From positions 868,001 through 932,000 of the forward strand of contig CM065653.1 in the NCBI GenBank assembly GCA_033220425.1: a stretch of 64,000 bases of DNA, written 5' to 3'. The notes under the pieces were generated by a model, which did not search any database, was not told the DNA's origin, and saw only the letters and a program-made list of their open reading frames with translations. The DNA is from Lepraria neglecta. Its lineage: Eukaryota; Ascomycota; Lecanoromycetes; Lecanorales; Stereocaulaceae. This document shows, in pieces, positions 33,569-44,976 of this stretch; the first letter of the stretch is position 1; the number at the start of each line of letters is the position of its first letter. Position numbers and translations under genes: made by a program.

Positions 33569-34864
33569 ATGAAGCTCCCCAATTCCTACTTCGACCTTCA
33601 TCACTGGCCACCACTACTCTCTCGTCCCACCCTCTCCACGATGCCTCCAACCGATTACAACGCCATGTTCTACGACCACATGCCAAGGTCAGAGCTTCTG
33701 AGACGGCTCTCAACGCATTCAAGCAGCACATCAAGCAGCAGCAGAAAGAACTCAACGAGAGTCACAAAACAGACCAGTGCTGGGAATAGTCCACATAATG
33801 TGCAGCGAAGGAGAACAACACCCGCCCATACGGCTAGAGCATACCCACGTAACTCTCCGTTCCAGACCCGGGAAGAGAGACTCCGGAATTATTATAGCTC
33901 TCGAAGTTCCATGCCGTTCGCACGGCCCATGAGCTGGCAACCCGGCTCTGAGATAATCCAAACGCCAGCTACACAGGTTCCTATGAGTGAGCCCGCTATT
34001 GGAAATACTATTGCAGGAATGGAGAACCTGGCTGTCTCTGGGACGCCAGAGTCCTCGGTCCAGCAATCAGTAGAGAATGCGTTCGCCATGGGTTATGGAT
34101 ATCCTGTCTCGAAACCCACGTCTATGTACCAACAATCGCCTACGGAAATTGAGGGTTATGAAGCCTACGGGGGAGTCTCAGAGTCGACATACAATCCATA
34201 TCTGGCCTACAATGTCTCCGCACAACCTCAATATCCTTATATGCCACAAGCACCCATTTATGATATGTATACTTCAGTAAACTATCAGCTACCACAGTAC
34301 ATTCAGGCTGAGCCAGATTATACGACAACCGCGCAAGCTCCACAAAAGAATTTGGATTATCTGTCTATGGCATGCCCTGCAACCAAACCGCCAAAAACCA
34401 ACACCAGGACCAGACCACAACTCCCCAGGCGCGGAAGCAAAGAGCTAGTTGGCATGGGCCTTTACGATGACGAAGACAAGAACTTCATGTCCACTCTCAA
34501 CTCCGCTTTCAGCGATGACCCCAACCGAGACTCAATGGGCAAAGGACTGAAGCTGGAAGAGACCTGGGAGCCATCGAAGGATAACGAAGACGATGAAAAC
34601 GACGAACAAGAGGAAGGCTACTCGTCAGACGAAGTAGAAGAGGTCGACGAAATCCCACCAGTCCAAGGCACCGCACCACCTGGAATACCGACAGCTTTCT
34701 ACCCTCCGTACGGCGATCTCTCGAACCAATCATTCTTCTTCAGTGAGGACAACGAATACACCAACGACGACCAATACGCCAATTACATGGCATACGGCCC
34801 AGGTCTCCAAGATAGCCAGCCAAAACTGCAAGATCCAGCGACAAGAAGCTTCGTGTGGCTCTAA
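33569..34864 (+). CDS. Uncharacterised acidic, Tyr/Gln/Pro-rich protein
   Basis: Single exon, 431 residues; a second in-frame ATG at 33641 (MPPTDYNAMFYDHMPRSELL) may be the true start. The first third is Ser/Arg/Thr-rich and basic, the middle Tyr/Pro/Gln-rich. A compact block reads RRGSKELVGMGLYDDEDK and GKGLKLEETWEPSK, before an acidic run (EDDENDEQEEGYSSDEVEEV) and a hydrophobic end (RSFVWL). The ordered block looks like the conserved part; I cannot name the family. It is probably largely disordered. The coding bias and long frame support a real gene. Confidence 0.75.
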   Translation: MKLPNSYFDLHHWPPLLSRPTLSTMPPTDYNAMFYDHMPRSELLRRLSTHSSSTSSSSRKNSTRVTKQTSAGNSPHNVQRRRTTPAHTARAYPRNSPFQTREERLRNYYSSRSSMPFARPMSWQPGSEIIQTPATQVPMSEPAIGNTIAGMENLAVSGTPESSVQQSVENAFAMGYGYPVSKPTSMYQQSPTEIEGYEAYGGVSESTYNPYLAYNVSAQPQYPYMPQAPIYDMYTSVNYQLPQYIQAEPDYTTTAQAPQKNLDYLSMACPATKPPKTNTRTRPQLPRRGSKELVGMGLYDDEDKNFMSTLNSAFSDDPNRDSMGKGLKLEETWEPSKDNEDDENDEQEEGYSSDEVEEVDEIPPVQGTAPPGIPTAFYPPYGDLSNQSFFFSEDNEYTNDDQYANYMAYGPGLQDSQPKLQDPATRSFVWL

Positions 34865-35991
34865 GGTCGGGACGGTGGACTTGATGAGGCAATGACTATG
34901 AAAGGGAGGGTTACTTCGAAGCTCGGCGATCAGGTATCAGCCGTGGCAGTGTGGTAAAGCCCCACACATTAAGGGACGAGACTTTACGAATTCGAGATTT
35001 TTGTACATAGCATGCGGATTAGATACCCCAGACTTGAATGTCATATGTTCAGAAAGAGAAATACATGCGACCCGCCATTTTGGCCTCCTTTCCGGCCGCA
35101 ACCGTTGCTAATCTGAGACACCCATGCTCCACGCCGATGAGATCATGACACAGGCGTCTTCAGCTGCCTGTACCGCACCGTACATAGTTGTTGCAGGATG
35201 AGCTAACGCCGCAGTGACCACCTTCAAATTAAGTTCATGTTGGAGGCTGAAAGTCAGACAGATGAATCAGGAAGGAAAGCGGATGTGGGCTAGAGACAAA
35301 TAGGAATAAATATACATCTGCTTGGCGAATACAACCCCTCACTCGTCTCCTTCTGCCACTCTTAGCTTCCTGCAGTCTACCTTCCCAACCCAAGCTCAAG
35401 TACTACGAAAGTACATTTCGGGCGACAAATTCGCAATTGAGGCATGCCTCGCTGTTGCGATTGGACAAAGCAGTACAGAACGCCATGGCCTAGGCACCTG
35501 CATCATCGATGGTGGTGGCTGCCTGCAGCAGTGCAAAAGGCGAGATCCTTGCCGCTACTCTCACTTGCGCAGGAGGATCATCCGGCAACGCCATTCCTAT
35601 CGCTTGAAGAAACGTGTCCTCAGTGGTCGACCACGCGGACAACAAGTTACAACTGTGCTCTGAGACTATGGAAAGACAGGCCAGGAATGTCCAAAAAAAT
35701 TTAATGCCAGCCTCGGCTGAAGGACTCAGTCTCATGCCACTTCAGAGAGATCAGAATTTTGCTCTTGAAGTCATGAGGGTTGGTATTCATCCAGCTCTTA
35801 ACGTTCAATCTGACGTGCCTTTTTATTTGACAAGCGTACAGAGCAGCCACCACCACGCCGCAAATTGAGTTTTGGAAATCTCGGGCTAGTGGACGATCTA
35901 CCGAGGACCCTTATTTCTAATGCCTCGTGTGCTATTCTTCCGCGAAATCGTCTCTGCATCCAGCCCGGCCTCGGCACTTATACGAGTGGCG
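34865..35991. other. Intergenic, no gene supported
   Basis: This 1.1-kb gap lies before LAS1. A 113-codon plus-strand frame near 35322 lacks an ATG at its start, and an 81-codon minus-strand frame at 35490-35735 has no recognisable motif. I leave both uncalled. Confidence 0.45.
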
Positions 35992-36811
35992 ATGGCTGAT
36001 GGTTTCCAGGTCATCTGGACGCCCTGGCGCGATCATGGTGAGCTAGTTGAGGTGCGGGAATGGCTTTTTCCTACGTCTCCGAGCGACGAACGGGAAGACT
36101 CCAAGCTGAAGAGGAAGGCTTGTGATCAGGTGATATATGTGATTACAACATTTTCACAATGCATGCTGACATTGCACTTACAGATATCGGCGTGGAAGTT
36201 ACGCGGGAACTTGCCTCATGCTGTCGATTCAACTTGGCTTCTCACGGAATCAGTCTTGACGGATGAGATTCAAGCCGAGCACGTGCCTGTGTTTGCAGTG
36301 AAGGCAGCTTACATCACAGCGATTTCTCGGTACGCCTTAATACGATTCTGCTGGTCCAAACCACCTTAGTTGTCCATCTAATAAAGACAGATTTGTCACA
36401 GGTCTTCTAGACTCCCAACAGGACACTAAATTCAAGGTGTCCATGTACGCCAAGGCGCAGCAGATCGGCTTGCCTGCGGTGTTTGTTGACTTGCGCCATG
36501 AGGCAACCCATGGAGATATGCCATCCTTGACAAATCTGAGGAGTGCTGCCAGGAGAGCGCTGCAATGGCTGTGGGATGATTACTGGAAAGCCCTTAAAGG
36601 ACAAGAAGCGATCACGCAAAGGCAGGAAACAACAACACTAACTAGGAATGACTTGGCAATGCAGCCAATGAGCGAGCTAGGGTATGTCGGTCAGGAAGTT
36701 TTAGGGAGGGATCATGGAGAAGGGGAGACAGCGATGCCACCAAGGGACGAACCCGAGGTGGGCTGGCAGAAATGGCAGGGAATGTGGGATAGTAGACCCA
36801 TCGGAACGTGA
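35992..36811 (+). CDS. LAS1: Las1-like pre-rRNA endoribonuclease (HEPN)
   Basis: Exons 35992-36129, 36184-36329 and 36391-36811 give 234 residues. Las1 is the HEPN nuclease that cuts ITS2 at C2 with the kinase Grc3. Visible motifs are [55 protein letters not shown] and [20 protein letters not shown]. The catalytic HEPN motif [12 protein letters not shown] (Arg-x4-His) follows, then the [16 protein letters not shown] helix. The C-terminal tail is short and ends [16 protein letters not shown], resembling the extreme C-terminus of longer homologues. Yeast Las1 is about 500 residues, so most of the middle and C-terminal linker is missing or reduced here. A start further upstream at 35920 is open but less Las1-like. 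Confidence 0.9.
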
Positions 36812-37195
36812 TAAGCGTGCGGTAAAGGATCACTATTGTAGGGAGCAAGCTCCAAGAAAAGAGCCTATTGAGAAATCCATGAATACCTAAGCTCTCCTTC
36901 GTAACCATAACACAATTTGATTGGCTGAGAAGCGAGCCACTAATCACGATAAGCCCCTCTTCTTGGCTAGTCCTAAAAATTCCCCCTTTTGCATGAAGAG
37001 TGGAGCAGTGAATGTAGAAAATATTTCCGGTGTTGCCAGATACAAAACGCATCAGGCATACCAATATTAGCATGCTTTCGACAAACGCATCCGAGCACCA
37101 GTCACCGTCACTCTGACCTTACCGCAACTTTTTCTGGTCCAGACCCCAACTTCCGCTAGAGGCTTGATTTTCTCTTCCGGCCAGTGGGGAAGAAA
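36812..37195. other. Intergenic
   Basis: This 384-base gap lies between LAS1 and SNF4 and includes the SNF4 promoter. Nothing distinctive is seen. Confidence 0.4.
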
Positions 37196-38628
37196 ATGGC
37201 TAGCCTCCTCGGGAATCCAAGTCACATGAACAAAGAGGGCTTCGTGCAGCCATCATCTTACTTGCGTCCACGAGGACAATCTCAACCAATGCCTCATGCT
37301 GAGCCCGAAAGCGCAATAGAGCGAGATCAACGGATTGGCTTGGTATGTGTTGGCCCCAACGACCCCTCGCACCGACCTTACTCGCGCCAGCCCAGAAGCA
37401 GCCCCTAGACATCCCCGCCTACCAAAGAAAGTTACGATAATGCACGAGCTCATGCTGATGATTCAATCGCGCAGCATCGCATAAGAGACTTCCTCAAAAT
37501 CAGAACCAGCTACGATGTTTTACCGCTAAGCTTCCGCTTGATTATCTTTGATACCGCGCTCTTGGTTAAGAGGAGCCTTGCTATCCTCATACAGAATGGT
37601 ATGTTTTAAGCTCTAGGCCTTCATGGGGAGAGAGCTTTTTCGTTGATTACGTACGTTAATAGGCATCGTGTCAGCGCCGCTGTGGGACTCGAAAACCTCG
37701 TCCTTTGCTGGCTTGCTAACTACTTCCGACTACCTCAATCTCATCCAGTACTACTGGCAAAACCCCGAACAGGTCCAGAAGATTGACCAGTTCAGGCTTA
37801 ATAGTCTACGCGGTAAGTTGCGAGCCTATGTGCTTGACGTGTTATGATACGCTAATGATAAAGCAAGATATCGAGAAAGCTATTGGTGTCCAGCCTCTCG
37901 AGACTGTCTCGATACATCCTCAACGCTCACTATATGAAGCATGCCGTCGAATGCTCGAATCGCGGGCGCGTCGTATGCCCTTGGTCGATGTCGACGATGA
38001 GACTAAACGCGCTATGGTGGTCAGTGTTGTCACGCAGTACCGGATCTTGAAGTTTGTTGCGGTCAACGTGTCAGAAACTCAACTGCTCCGGAAGCCGTTG
38101 AAACATCTCAAGCTTGGCACGTACAAGAACCTTGAGACAGCGCGAATGGAGTCGTCAGTGTTCGAAGTCATCCACCAGCTTGTCAACAACTCGATTTCTA
38201 GTGTGCCCATCCTCAACAGCGATGGTATGTAGCTACGTTTCTACATGTGGGCTAAGCTAAGTTTTTACAGGCGTCGTCACAAACGTCTTCGAGGCTGTAG
38301 ATGTCATCACCCTGATCAAAGGCGGTGTTTACGATGATCTAAATTTGAACGTGGGCGAAGCCCTTCAGAAGCGCTCAGAGGTCCGCAAATACCTTTACGG
38401 CCGGTATTCAAGCGGGGCATGCTGACTGTGACACAGGATTTTCCGGGAATCTACACGTGTTCCATCGATGATCGTCTGGATACAATCTTCGATACCATAA
38501 GAAAGTCCCGAGTCCATCGCCTGGTAGTAGTGGATGAAGACAACCGCTTGGTTGGCATATTGACCTTGAGCGATATCCTTGAGTACATACTCCTCGAGGG
38601 AGAGGGAGATGATGCAAATCCTGAATAG
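37196..38628 (+). CDS. SNF4: AMPK/SNF1 complex gamma subunit
   Basis: Six exons fit: 37196-37342, 37409-37598, 37663-37812, 37868-38224, 38271-38380 and 38437-38628, giving 381 residues. Snf4 is the nucleotide-sensing regulatory subunit of the SNF1/AMPK kinase. Four CBS repeats are visible. CBS1 includes [18 protein letters not shown] and [16 protein letters not shown]2 includes [23 protein letters not shown]3 has [23 protein letters not shown]4 has [20 protein letters not shown]. The N-terminal 70 residues are a fungal-type extension. The acceptor of intron 1 (37408) is chosen because it alone keeps frame into [11 protein letters not shown]. An in-frame GTG lies upstream, but the ATG at 37196 is the first standard start. 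Confidence 0.94.
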
Positions 38629-39049
38629 ATGGACTGGTTGCACTTTCTACGTTTTGCATTTGCTTGGCGTTCGATATCCCTACGGCGTAACACATAATAT
38701 TAGTAGGTGGGTATCACCATATCATCATCACGGCGTCACGACACCCTAAATAGAGGCACTAGATACATAGGTGGCAGCAAAACCAATTTCCGCATTCACA
38801 ATATGCCTCGGGATTTTTGGTCCGGTCTATTGTCATCGTTGTAAGTGCCAGGGTACCTATTACCTACTGAAGGCAGGAGCTTTCATTCACTGTTATGAAA
38901 CTCGGCCTTGCCGGTATAATTTCAAATACCTCAAAACCTGAACTTCAAACAAGCAGGAGCATCTGGATGGTCCTACCAAAAAAACAAGATGCGTTGCTTC
39001 AACACCTTGCTTCTAGCTTTCAGCATGCATCATACATACAAACATCGCT
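38629..39049. other. Intergenic
   Basis: This 421-base gap lies between SNF4 and the RhoGAP gene. It is the likely RhoGAP promoter, with no repeat or RNA gene seen. Confidence 0.4.
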
Positions 39050-42000
39050 ATGCATCACTCGATCAGCCTAATCTCGTTCGGGAAGAAGAGTGGGTATACT
39101 GAGGTGACTGAGTCAACCTCAACCTCAAGTCGACGCCCCAGAGCTCGATCTTCGCTCGACACCTTCATCATACCCCGCCGCACACGGCTTCCATCCAGCA
39201 AGCCAGACCCAACTGATATCCAGATAACACAAAGCCTCCTCACTCACGGCGTGATGCAGCCTCAAGGCAAACAACGGCCAGTCACGCCAGGGCCTCACAG
39301 GTCAAGCCAAACTAAAAGTTCATCCGTACGAGATGGATCACCGGCTGCGAGACCGGGAAGCAGAACAAAGCATCTCCTTCGCTCACCAGTGCCAATGAGA
39401 GTGAGGCCGGCAATAGCAATGCAGCCGCCTCCAAGATTTGGCAGTCGAGAAGTCCTCGTTGTTCCTCACCAGCGCCCACGCGAAGATGGGTTCCAGCAAA
39501 AACACGCTATCACCACCACTCAAGACCAGGGCCATGATCAGGCATATGATGGTGCCGACGAGCCCGAGCAACCGGGAAACATACACATTCCCTCTCGTAT
39601 GACGAATATGACTTGGAGCACCCTCAGCCACCGAGTGTTGACAGATTCTACGTGCAGCTCTCGTCGGTCGGGAGCCTCGTATTTCAAGGATGAGTATAAC
39701 CAGCTGGCAGAGAAGCATGGAATCCGCCGTATGGCTGCAGCATCAAGTGGTGCGTTGAACAGCCCTTTCACAAATTTTGGAATCCTTTGACTGACACTTT
39801 AAAAAAAACATTTCAGATGACGACAATAAAACGAAAGTGACGACCAAATCTCATCAACACGGCTGGATCGCACGGAAGCTCTTTCGCCGATTAACTTCAA
39901 CTTACACCCTCAAAGCGAAGGCAACATACAAAACTCTCACACGTAAGAAGAGCCTCGCAGGAATCCCTTTGCTTTCGGAGGGGGCGCCCAAGAACATTAT
40001 CAAGGGCAAGACTTTGGAAGAAATTGGCCGACTTGGAGGACTGGGCACCCTAGTCCTTCCACATGACTTTGCTGTCGACAATCTAACTCTGCCAACTTGT
40101 CTTTCAGCAACTGCCACCTATCTATGCCAACATGGTAAGTCTGGCCACAACTGAAGACGAGTGAACATTTTAGACTCAACGTGGTACAGGCTGTAATGCA
40201 CCAGGCATATTCCGTGTATCTGGTCAATCAACTACAATCAACGCGCTGTATGATTTCTACGACCACCAATTCTACCATGCCGGAAGCCCCTCCAAGGTCG
40301 AGGAGACAGTTGGTTCTGGCCTCCTTCCTACAAACATAGAACACACTATACCAGACGTTGCCTCACTTTTCAAGAAGATCCTTATTGGCCTACCTGGCGG
40401 TCTGCTTGGCATAGTGGAGCTATTTGAAGTGATTCGAGATATTCTTCTTAACATGGCTCCCGACCCTGAGCTGTCATCCTTGGAGAATACACTCCTGCGT
40501 GCCAAATTAATAGCCCTTGCAGTCTTGAGCGTCACATCGACATACCGCGTCTACCTCATTCAAGCGGTTTTGGGCCTTGCAGCATACTTCGGATCTGAGG
40601 CCGAGAGAGCTGAAGCAGAATGTGCTGCCACCGATGATCAAGGGCAACGACATCAGCCTAAGTCGGAGCTCATGGGCTATCAGTCTCTGGGAGTGGTTCT
40701 TGGACCATTGTTGCTTGGAGACTTGACCGACAAGGTCGACGTTAGTAAATGCGAAAGCCAGGAAGCTGCTCCACGCACCTCAACAGACAGCATGAAGAGG
40801 TCAAAAAAGCAAAAGCGCAACTCAGCCCAAAACAAGCTCGAAAAAGATGCGACTCTGTCTGCCCATGTCGACCGAGCCAAGCTCACGGCAAGCATTATGC
40901 AACTACTATTGTTGATCTGGAAAGATGTCGTCTCGCAATTCAGAGAGATTAATGGTGCAATGAGCGCTTCTTGGCAGACTAGGGGTTCGAGTCAGATCAA
41001 AACTATTCCGAGTCGCGCTGGCAGCAGACTTATACTTAACTCCGAAGAAGATATGCTATTTCCGGACGTTTTAAGTGGACGCAAGCTACCTGACGAGTTC
41101 ACAGGCGGGGCCGTCGTGAAGCGCAAAGTACGGATATCAAGCAGATCACCAATGTCTCATGGTGCCATCAAGGTCTCAGAAGATGACCAGCGCCCACAGC
41201 AGACCTGGCAGCCTGCAGCTGACGAGGAGCACCATGACGAAAGCCCCAAATGTGCCAATGTTATAGAAGCTATGGAACGAAGCTTCGAGCAGCCTATTGA
41301 GCCTGATCGCACGGTCTCCGAGGGTGAACCAGAAACCTCTACGGAAGACATTGACCGGTTCAATCTTGACAAGCGTACGAACTCGGATATCGCAATGGAT
41401 AAGATGGCAATGGGCACGATACGATCTTCCCCTGAAGATGCACCAATATCCACTTCACCAAAAGGATCCGCTAGTCAGGCCTCTTTGATTGGTACACCAC
41501 GAGGACGGGGACGTCAAAGGTCGTCTAGTGACGCACCAGAGACTGCCTTCAAAGTTGTGCATTTACAAAATATTAGCCAGACTCTACCACCCACACCCCG
41601 AAGACTACAGCCGTTCTTGGACAAACCTCTTCCTCCAATAGGAGATTACCAAAGAGCCGAGATTTCACCTCGAACTAGCGAAGACGATGCTGCTGGCACA
41701 CTTCGAAGTGTTTTGCATCAAGGCCCGTCTCGCAGGCCAGAGGAGATACCCTCGTTTCCATCTCGCGATCCTTCACCAAGGGCCCTCTTCCCAACGCGCC
41801 ACGCGTCACCAAATTCTTCATTCTCACCTCGTCAGTCGTCATTGCCAACAGAAGCGCCACTACCAATGAGATCCCTTGAAACATACGATAGCCTTGCTGA
41901 GTATCGGGCACAGTCTGATGCTTACATGCCTCTTCCTAACGGTCCCTACTCACGTAAAGCAAGCGACGCCCAAGTTAACGAGGACGAGCTACCTCCTGCT

Positions 42001-43089
42001 GGCGAAAAACGGAATAGTGTCAAGTTTCTTGCTCAGCAATTCGCTGAAGCTTCGAGAGCTAATCGTAAAGAGGAGGAAGTCGTCAAGGACAGCCTCGTTC
42101 CAACAGTCTATGCCTACATTAAACCTATACCCTCCCCGATGAGTCCTCTCGAGGAACTTTTTACCTCTTTCCCATCGCGGACCCCTAGCCCGGAGAAGGA
42201 GTCTCTCATCCCAAAGCCAGTCCACACTGTCGGTCGTGGTCGAAAATCTGTGAGCCGCTCGCCATCCCCTCCTAAGCAGACAACTCCAAGATCGTCTCAA
42301 GGCAAACGGCCATCTGTGTACAACATCGTGCCAGATCAAGATGCCGTGATTGTAAAGAGGAACACCCTTATGCTTTCTGAATCCTCAGTCTCCGCCAAAC
42401 GCGACCTCTCTTCGGTGCGGCCAGAAGTAGTACCCTCAAGCACCGTTCAATATCTGTCTACTCGCCATCTTTCTGTAACTTCAACTGAATCTCATCGTCT
42501 TCCGAGTCCAACGCTTGAGGAGCCGCTGATGGAGCATCATATCCCGAAACGAGTGACCACTCCTGCTCGCTCTAACTCTCCCAATCGCTCCTCTTCACCC
42601 AGTCGCCTCAATAGGTCCCCCAGCACCAACGACCCCACTCGCACTCGCACGAATAGCTACCTTGATGCAAGCGACAATCTCAAAGCTCTCGGGCGGCACG
42701 GTTCCATGAACGCCACCCTTTATGCCGAGATCTGTCGCTTACAGCGTATGTTGGAGCAAAAAGACGAAGAAGTCTTGGCTGCGAGAAGGGGCTTGGATGC
42801 TGTAAGGGATACTTATAAAGAGAGGGGTTTTGCAGACGAGGGCAAGGGCAAGGGAAGCTGGAATAAAGGGAAACTTGATGATGAGGTTAGGGTTGCGAGA
42901 GAGGAAACTGGACTTTGGAAACGCAGGGCCCAGTTGGCGGAGGAGCAGTCGAAGGGAGTTAGCCGGCTGGCGGGCGTTGTTGCAGAAGTTGGTGATGGAG
43001 GGATCGAGGAGGTGGTACGTGAGAGGAAGGACAGTGGGACGGGTATGATGGGGGAGAATGGGAGTGCTGACTCGGAGGGCAATGATTAA
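39050..43089 (+). CDS. Large RhoGAP-domain protein
   Basis: Exons 39050-39749, 39817-40134 and 40190-43089 give 1305 residues. A basic, Ser/Pro-rich N-terminus is followed by the RhoGAP domain at about residues 318-560. It begins LTLPTCLSATATYLCQHG and carries the arginine-finger loop CNAPGIFRVSGQ, which an intron splits at the Gly. Then come LPTNIEHTIPDVASLFKKIL, PGGLL and MGYQSLGVVLGPLLLGD. The last 700 residues are disordered, with many SP/TP sites, and a coiled coil lies near the end (LYAEICRLQRMLEQKDEEVL). It should stimulate GTP hydrolysis by a Rho-type GTPase and so affect polarity or septation. The exact GTPase is not predictable from sequence. Confidence 0.92.
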
Positions 43090-43782
43090 GTGCATGGAGA
43101 GGTGGATGAGGAGCTTGGACTTGGATTGTGGTTTGGTACGACACTTATCGCTGCAACTGGACAGACATTGTTTGGAGCAGCATGTACAGCGTTGGGGGAA
43201 GTTGGATTTCTTTTTCTTTTTCGTCGAGGCTGGTATGCCTATTCCCTACCTTGACAAGCACGCCGGCATGGAAAGAGACGGTCTTTCGTTAATGGAAAGC
43301 GCCATGGCTTTCTACTTCTTCGTTAGTTGGTATGTCTAATTTTAGCACTGATAGGGTGCGTGGTGTACGGATAGCCTGATACATGGCATGGGGATACGTG
43401 TCAGGCGCTTTGGTGTATGTTTATTCGCTCTTCGATAGATGAGAGAGAAGGAGTGGTAATGTGAGGTTGGGGTTAAGGTTGAGGTTGAGGGGAGAAAGGG
43501 AGGAGTGCAGGCATTCTAAATACCCGGCATAATTATGGAATACACACTATTCAGCACATTTTGATACTACTCAACGTCAACGCCAACAACGCAAGCGACG
43601 AGCACAGAATGAAGCCTTCACTATCCTAAGATATTAAGACCGAAACTCCCTTGGCGCCCAGAGATTATCGAAACTACTTCATTAAAAACCAAAAAAATCC
43701 CAAAAGAAAAATTCAAATATGGCTCAATGGATGGATGGATGGCATGATTTCATTATCATTACCCATATAGCATGAACCACAT
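43090..43782. other. RhoGAP 3' region and unique AT-rich DNA
   Basis: No gene is seen. A short GGAT run lies at about 43726-43741 just before the structured repeat cluster. Confidence 0.45.
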
Positions 43783-43918
43783 AGAACAATTCCTTAGGTG
43801 GAGTTTTCGCAGACCTTCACGGGTAGGCTGAGCTTTTTGCTGTTTTGGAATCTGGGATTTGGGGGGTGTTGGTTCGATGGTTGGTTTGGGCAATTTTTGC
43901 TTTTTATTTTTATTTTTG
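43783..43918 (+). repeat. Structured unit 1
   Basis: The core hairpin starts GAACAATTCC and ends GGAGTTTTCGCAG. CTGAGCTTTTTGCTG follows at about 43828, GGTTCGATGG at 43871-43880, and a long T-rich end at 43893-43918. The variable hairpin is reduced. Confidence 0.65.
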
Positions 43919-44164
43919 CTTGATGAGATGGGAAGGAGGATTGTGCTGATTTTCTGGAAAAGAGAATTATTCCTTTTGTAGAAGGTGAATTTTCTACGAA
44001 TTCCATAGATGAGTATGAGTTTGATCTACATGTTCTTTGCTTTAAGAGGCAAGGGACAGGAATCTAAAATAGAAAACGCAATGAATTGATACGTTGTCTG
44101 CTAAGAGCAATGGATTGACATATTGGCTGGCAATGACCCACAAGCATGTGCTGATTCGTATCTT

Positions 44165-44300
44165 CTCTCCTCTTGGAAACCCCTCTCCTCCAACATCAAA
44201 TCGTCCGGGGTTTCGTAGGCCTTGAATTCCCAAGGGAGACTGGGGGTGAGCCTTTTGCTTATTTGTTTTTTTGGACTTGCTTGGGGTGTTGACTGAACCA
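44165..44300 (+). repeat. Structured unit 2 (diverged)
   Basis: The core pair here is GAAACCCC ... GGGGTTTC with a longer loop, followed by CGTAGGC, a CCTTG-AATTCC-CAAGG hairpin (44220-44235) and GTGAGCCTTTTGCTT. The box-B-like site has decayed to GGTGTTGACTG. Confidence 0.6.
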
Positions 44301-44382
44301 CTTTTCCCTTGGAATTTTCGAGAGAAAATTAGAGTCATTTGTTTTTGTGGAGGTTGAAACTGTTGCAGAGTATAAATAATGA

Positions 44383-44600
44383 AATAAGACTAACCCATTT
44401 GTCCCTAAGGGACTCAACCAATTGGAACACGAAAAATCACAGCCTATCCAAACTTAGGCGAATGCACAGAAAAATCCCTTAATTGGAGTTTTCGTAGGCC
44501 GCTAATTGGCCCTCTGAGGGGGAGAGTTATTTAGTGTCTCCCTTTACTTCGAAGGTAGAAGTTAGATTTCTTATACTGTGGTGCTCGAACGAAGTGTAGG
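44383..44600 (+). repeat. Structured unit 3
   Basis: GTCCC-TAA-GGGAC lies at 44401-44413, the core hairpin (GAAAAATCCC...GGAGTTTTCGTAGGC) at about 44469-44499, and a CCCTC/GGGGG-type variable hairpin follows. The 3' part is poorly conserved. Confidence 0.6.
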
Positions 44601-44680
44601 CAGCGCGCAACTTGCTTCCTTTTGTTTCCTGTCGTCTCAGAAACCAGAGAATTCACTTTGGTTTCTCAGGGTCATATGTC

Positions 44681-44866
44681 GTAATAAGACTGACCGATTC
44701 ACTTGTCCCGCAAGGGACAGGATGACCCCCAGAAAAACTCCTTCACTGGAGTTTTCGTAAAGCCGCTAGAGAAGCTTCCATGGGGGAAGCTCTCTAGCGG
44801 CTGAGCTTTTGCTGTTTTGGTTTGCGGATGTGGGTTCGATTCACTCTCGGGGCTTTGCTCTTTTTT
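44681..44866 (+). repeat. Structured unit 4, with a long perfect-like hairpin
   Basis: TGTCCC-GCAA-GGGACA (44704-44719) is a hairpin with a GNRA loop. The core hairpin is at 44732-44756. The variable hairpin at 44762-44801 pairs 17 base pairs with one bulged A and a 5-base loop. CTGAGCTTTTGCT, GGTTCGATTC (44833-44842) and TTTTTT (44861-44866) follow. Confidence 0.75.
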
Positions 44867-44976
44867 AGTTTCACAGGATACGAGATTTCTCAGTGTTCTG
44901 CTTCCTTTCCATTCTTTGGGGAAAATTGAGTGGCTTATCGTATTCTGGAGGAAAAGTTTGACAAAGATACTGTATT

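Noticed and set aside
35322-35663. A 113-codon plus-strand frame before LAS1
   Set aside because: Its start is TTG rather than ATG, and the second half is a string of Arg; no family is recognised.
37184-37195. An earlier in-frame GTG as SNF4 start
   Set aside because: Nuclear fungal genes start at ATG almost always; the ATG four codons downstream is preferred.
40680-40895. Minus-strand frames inside the RhoGAP gene
   Set aside because: Antisense shadows of a long, well-supported coding exon.
43455-43500. GGTTAAGG/GGTTGAGG run as telomeric repeat
   Set aside because: Too short and irregular, and TTAGGG units are absent.
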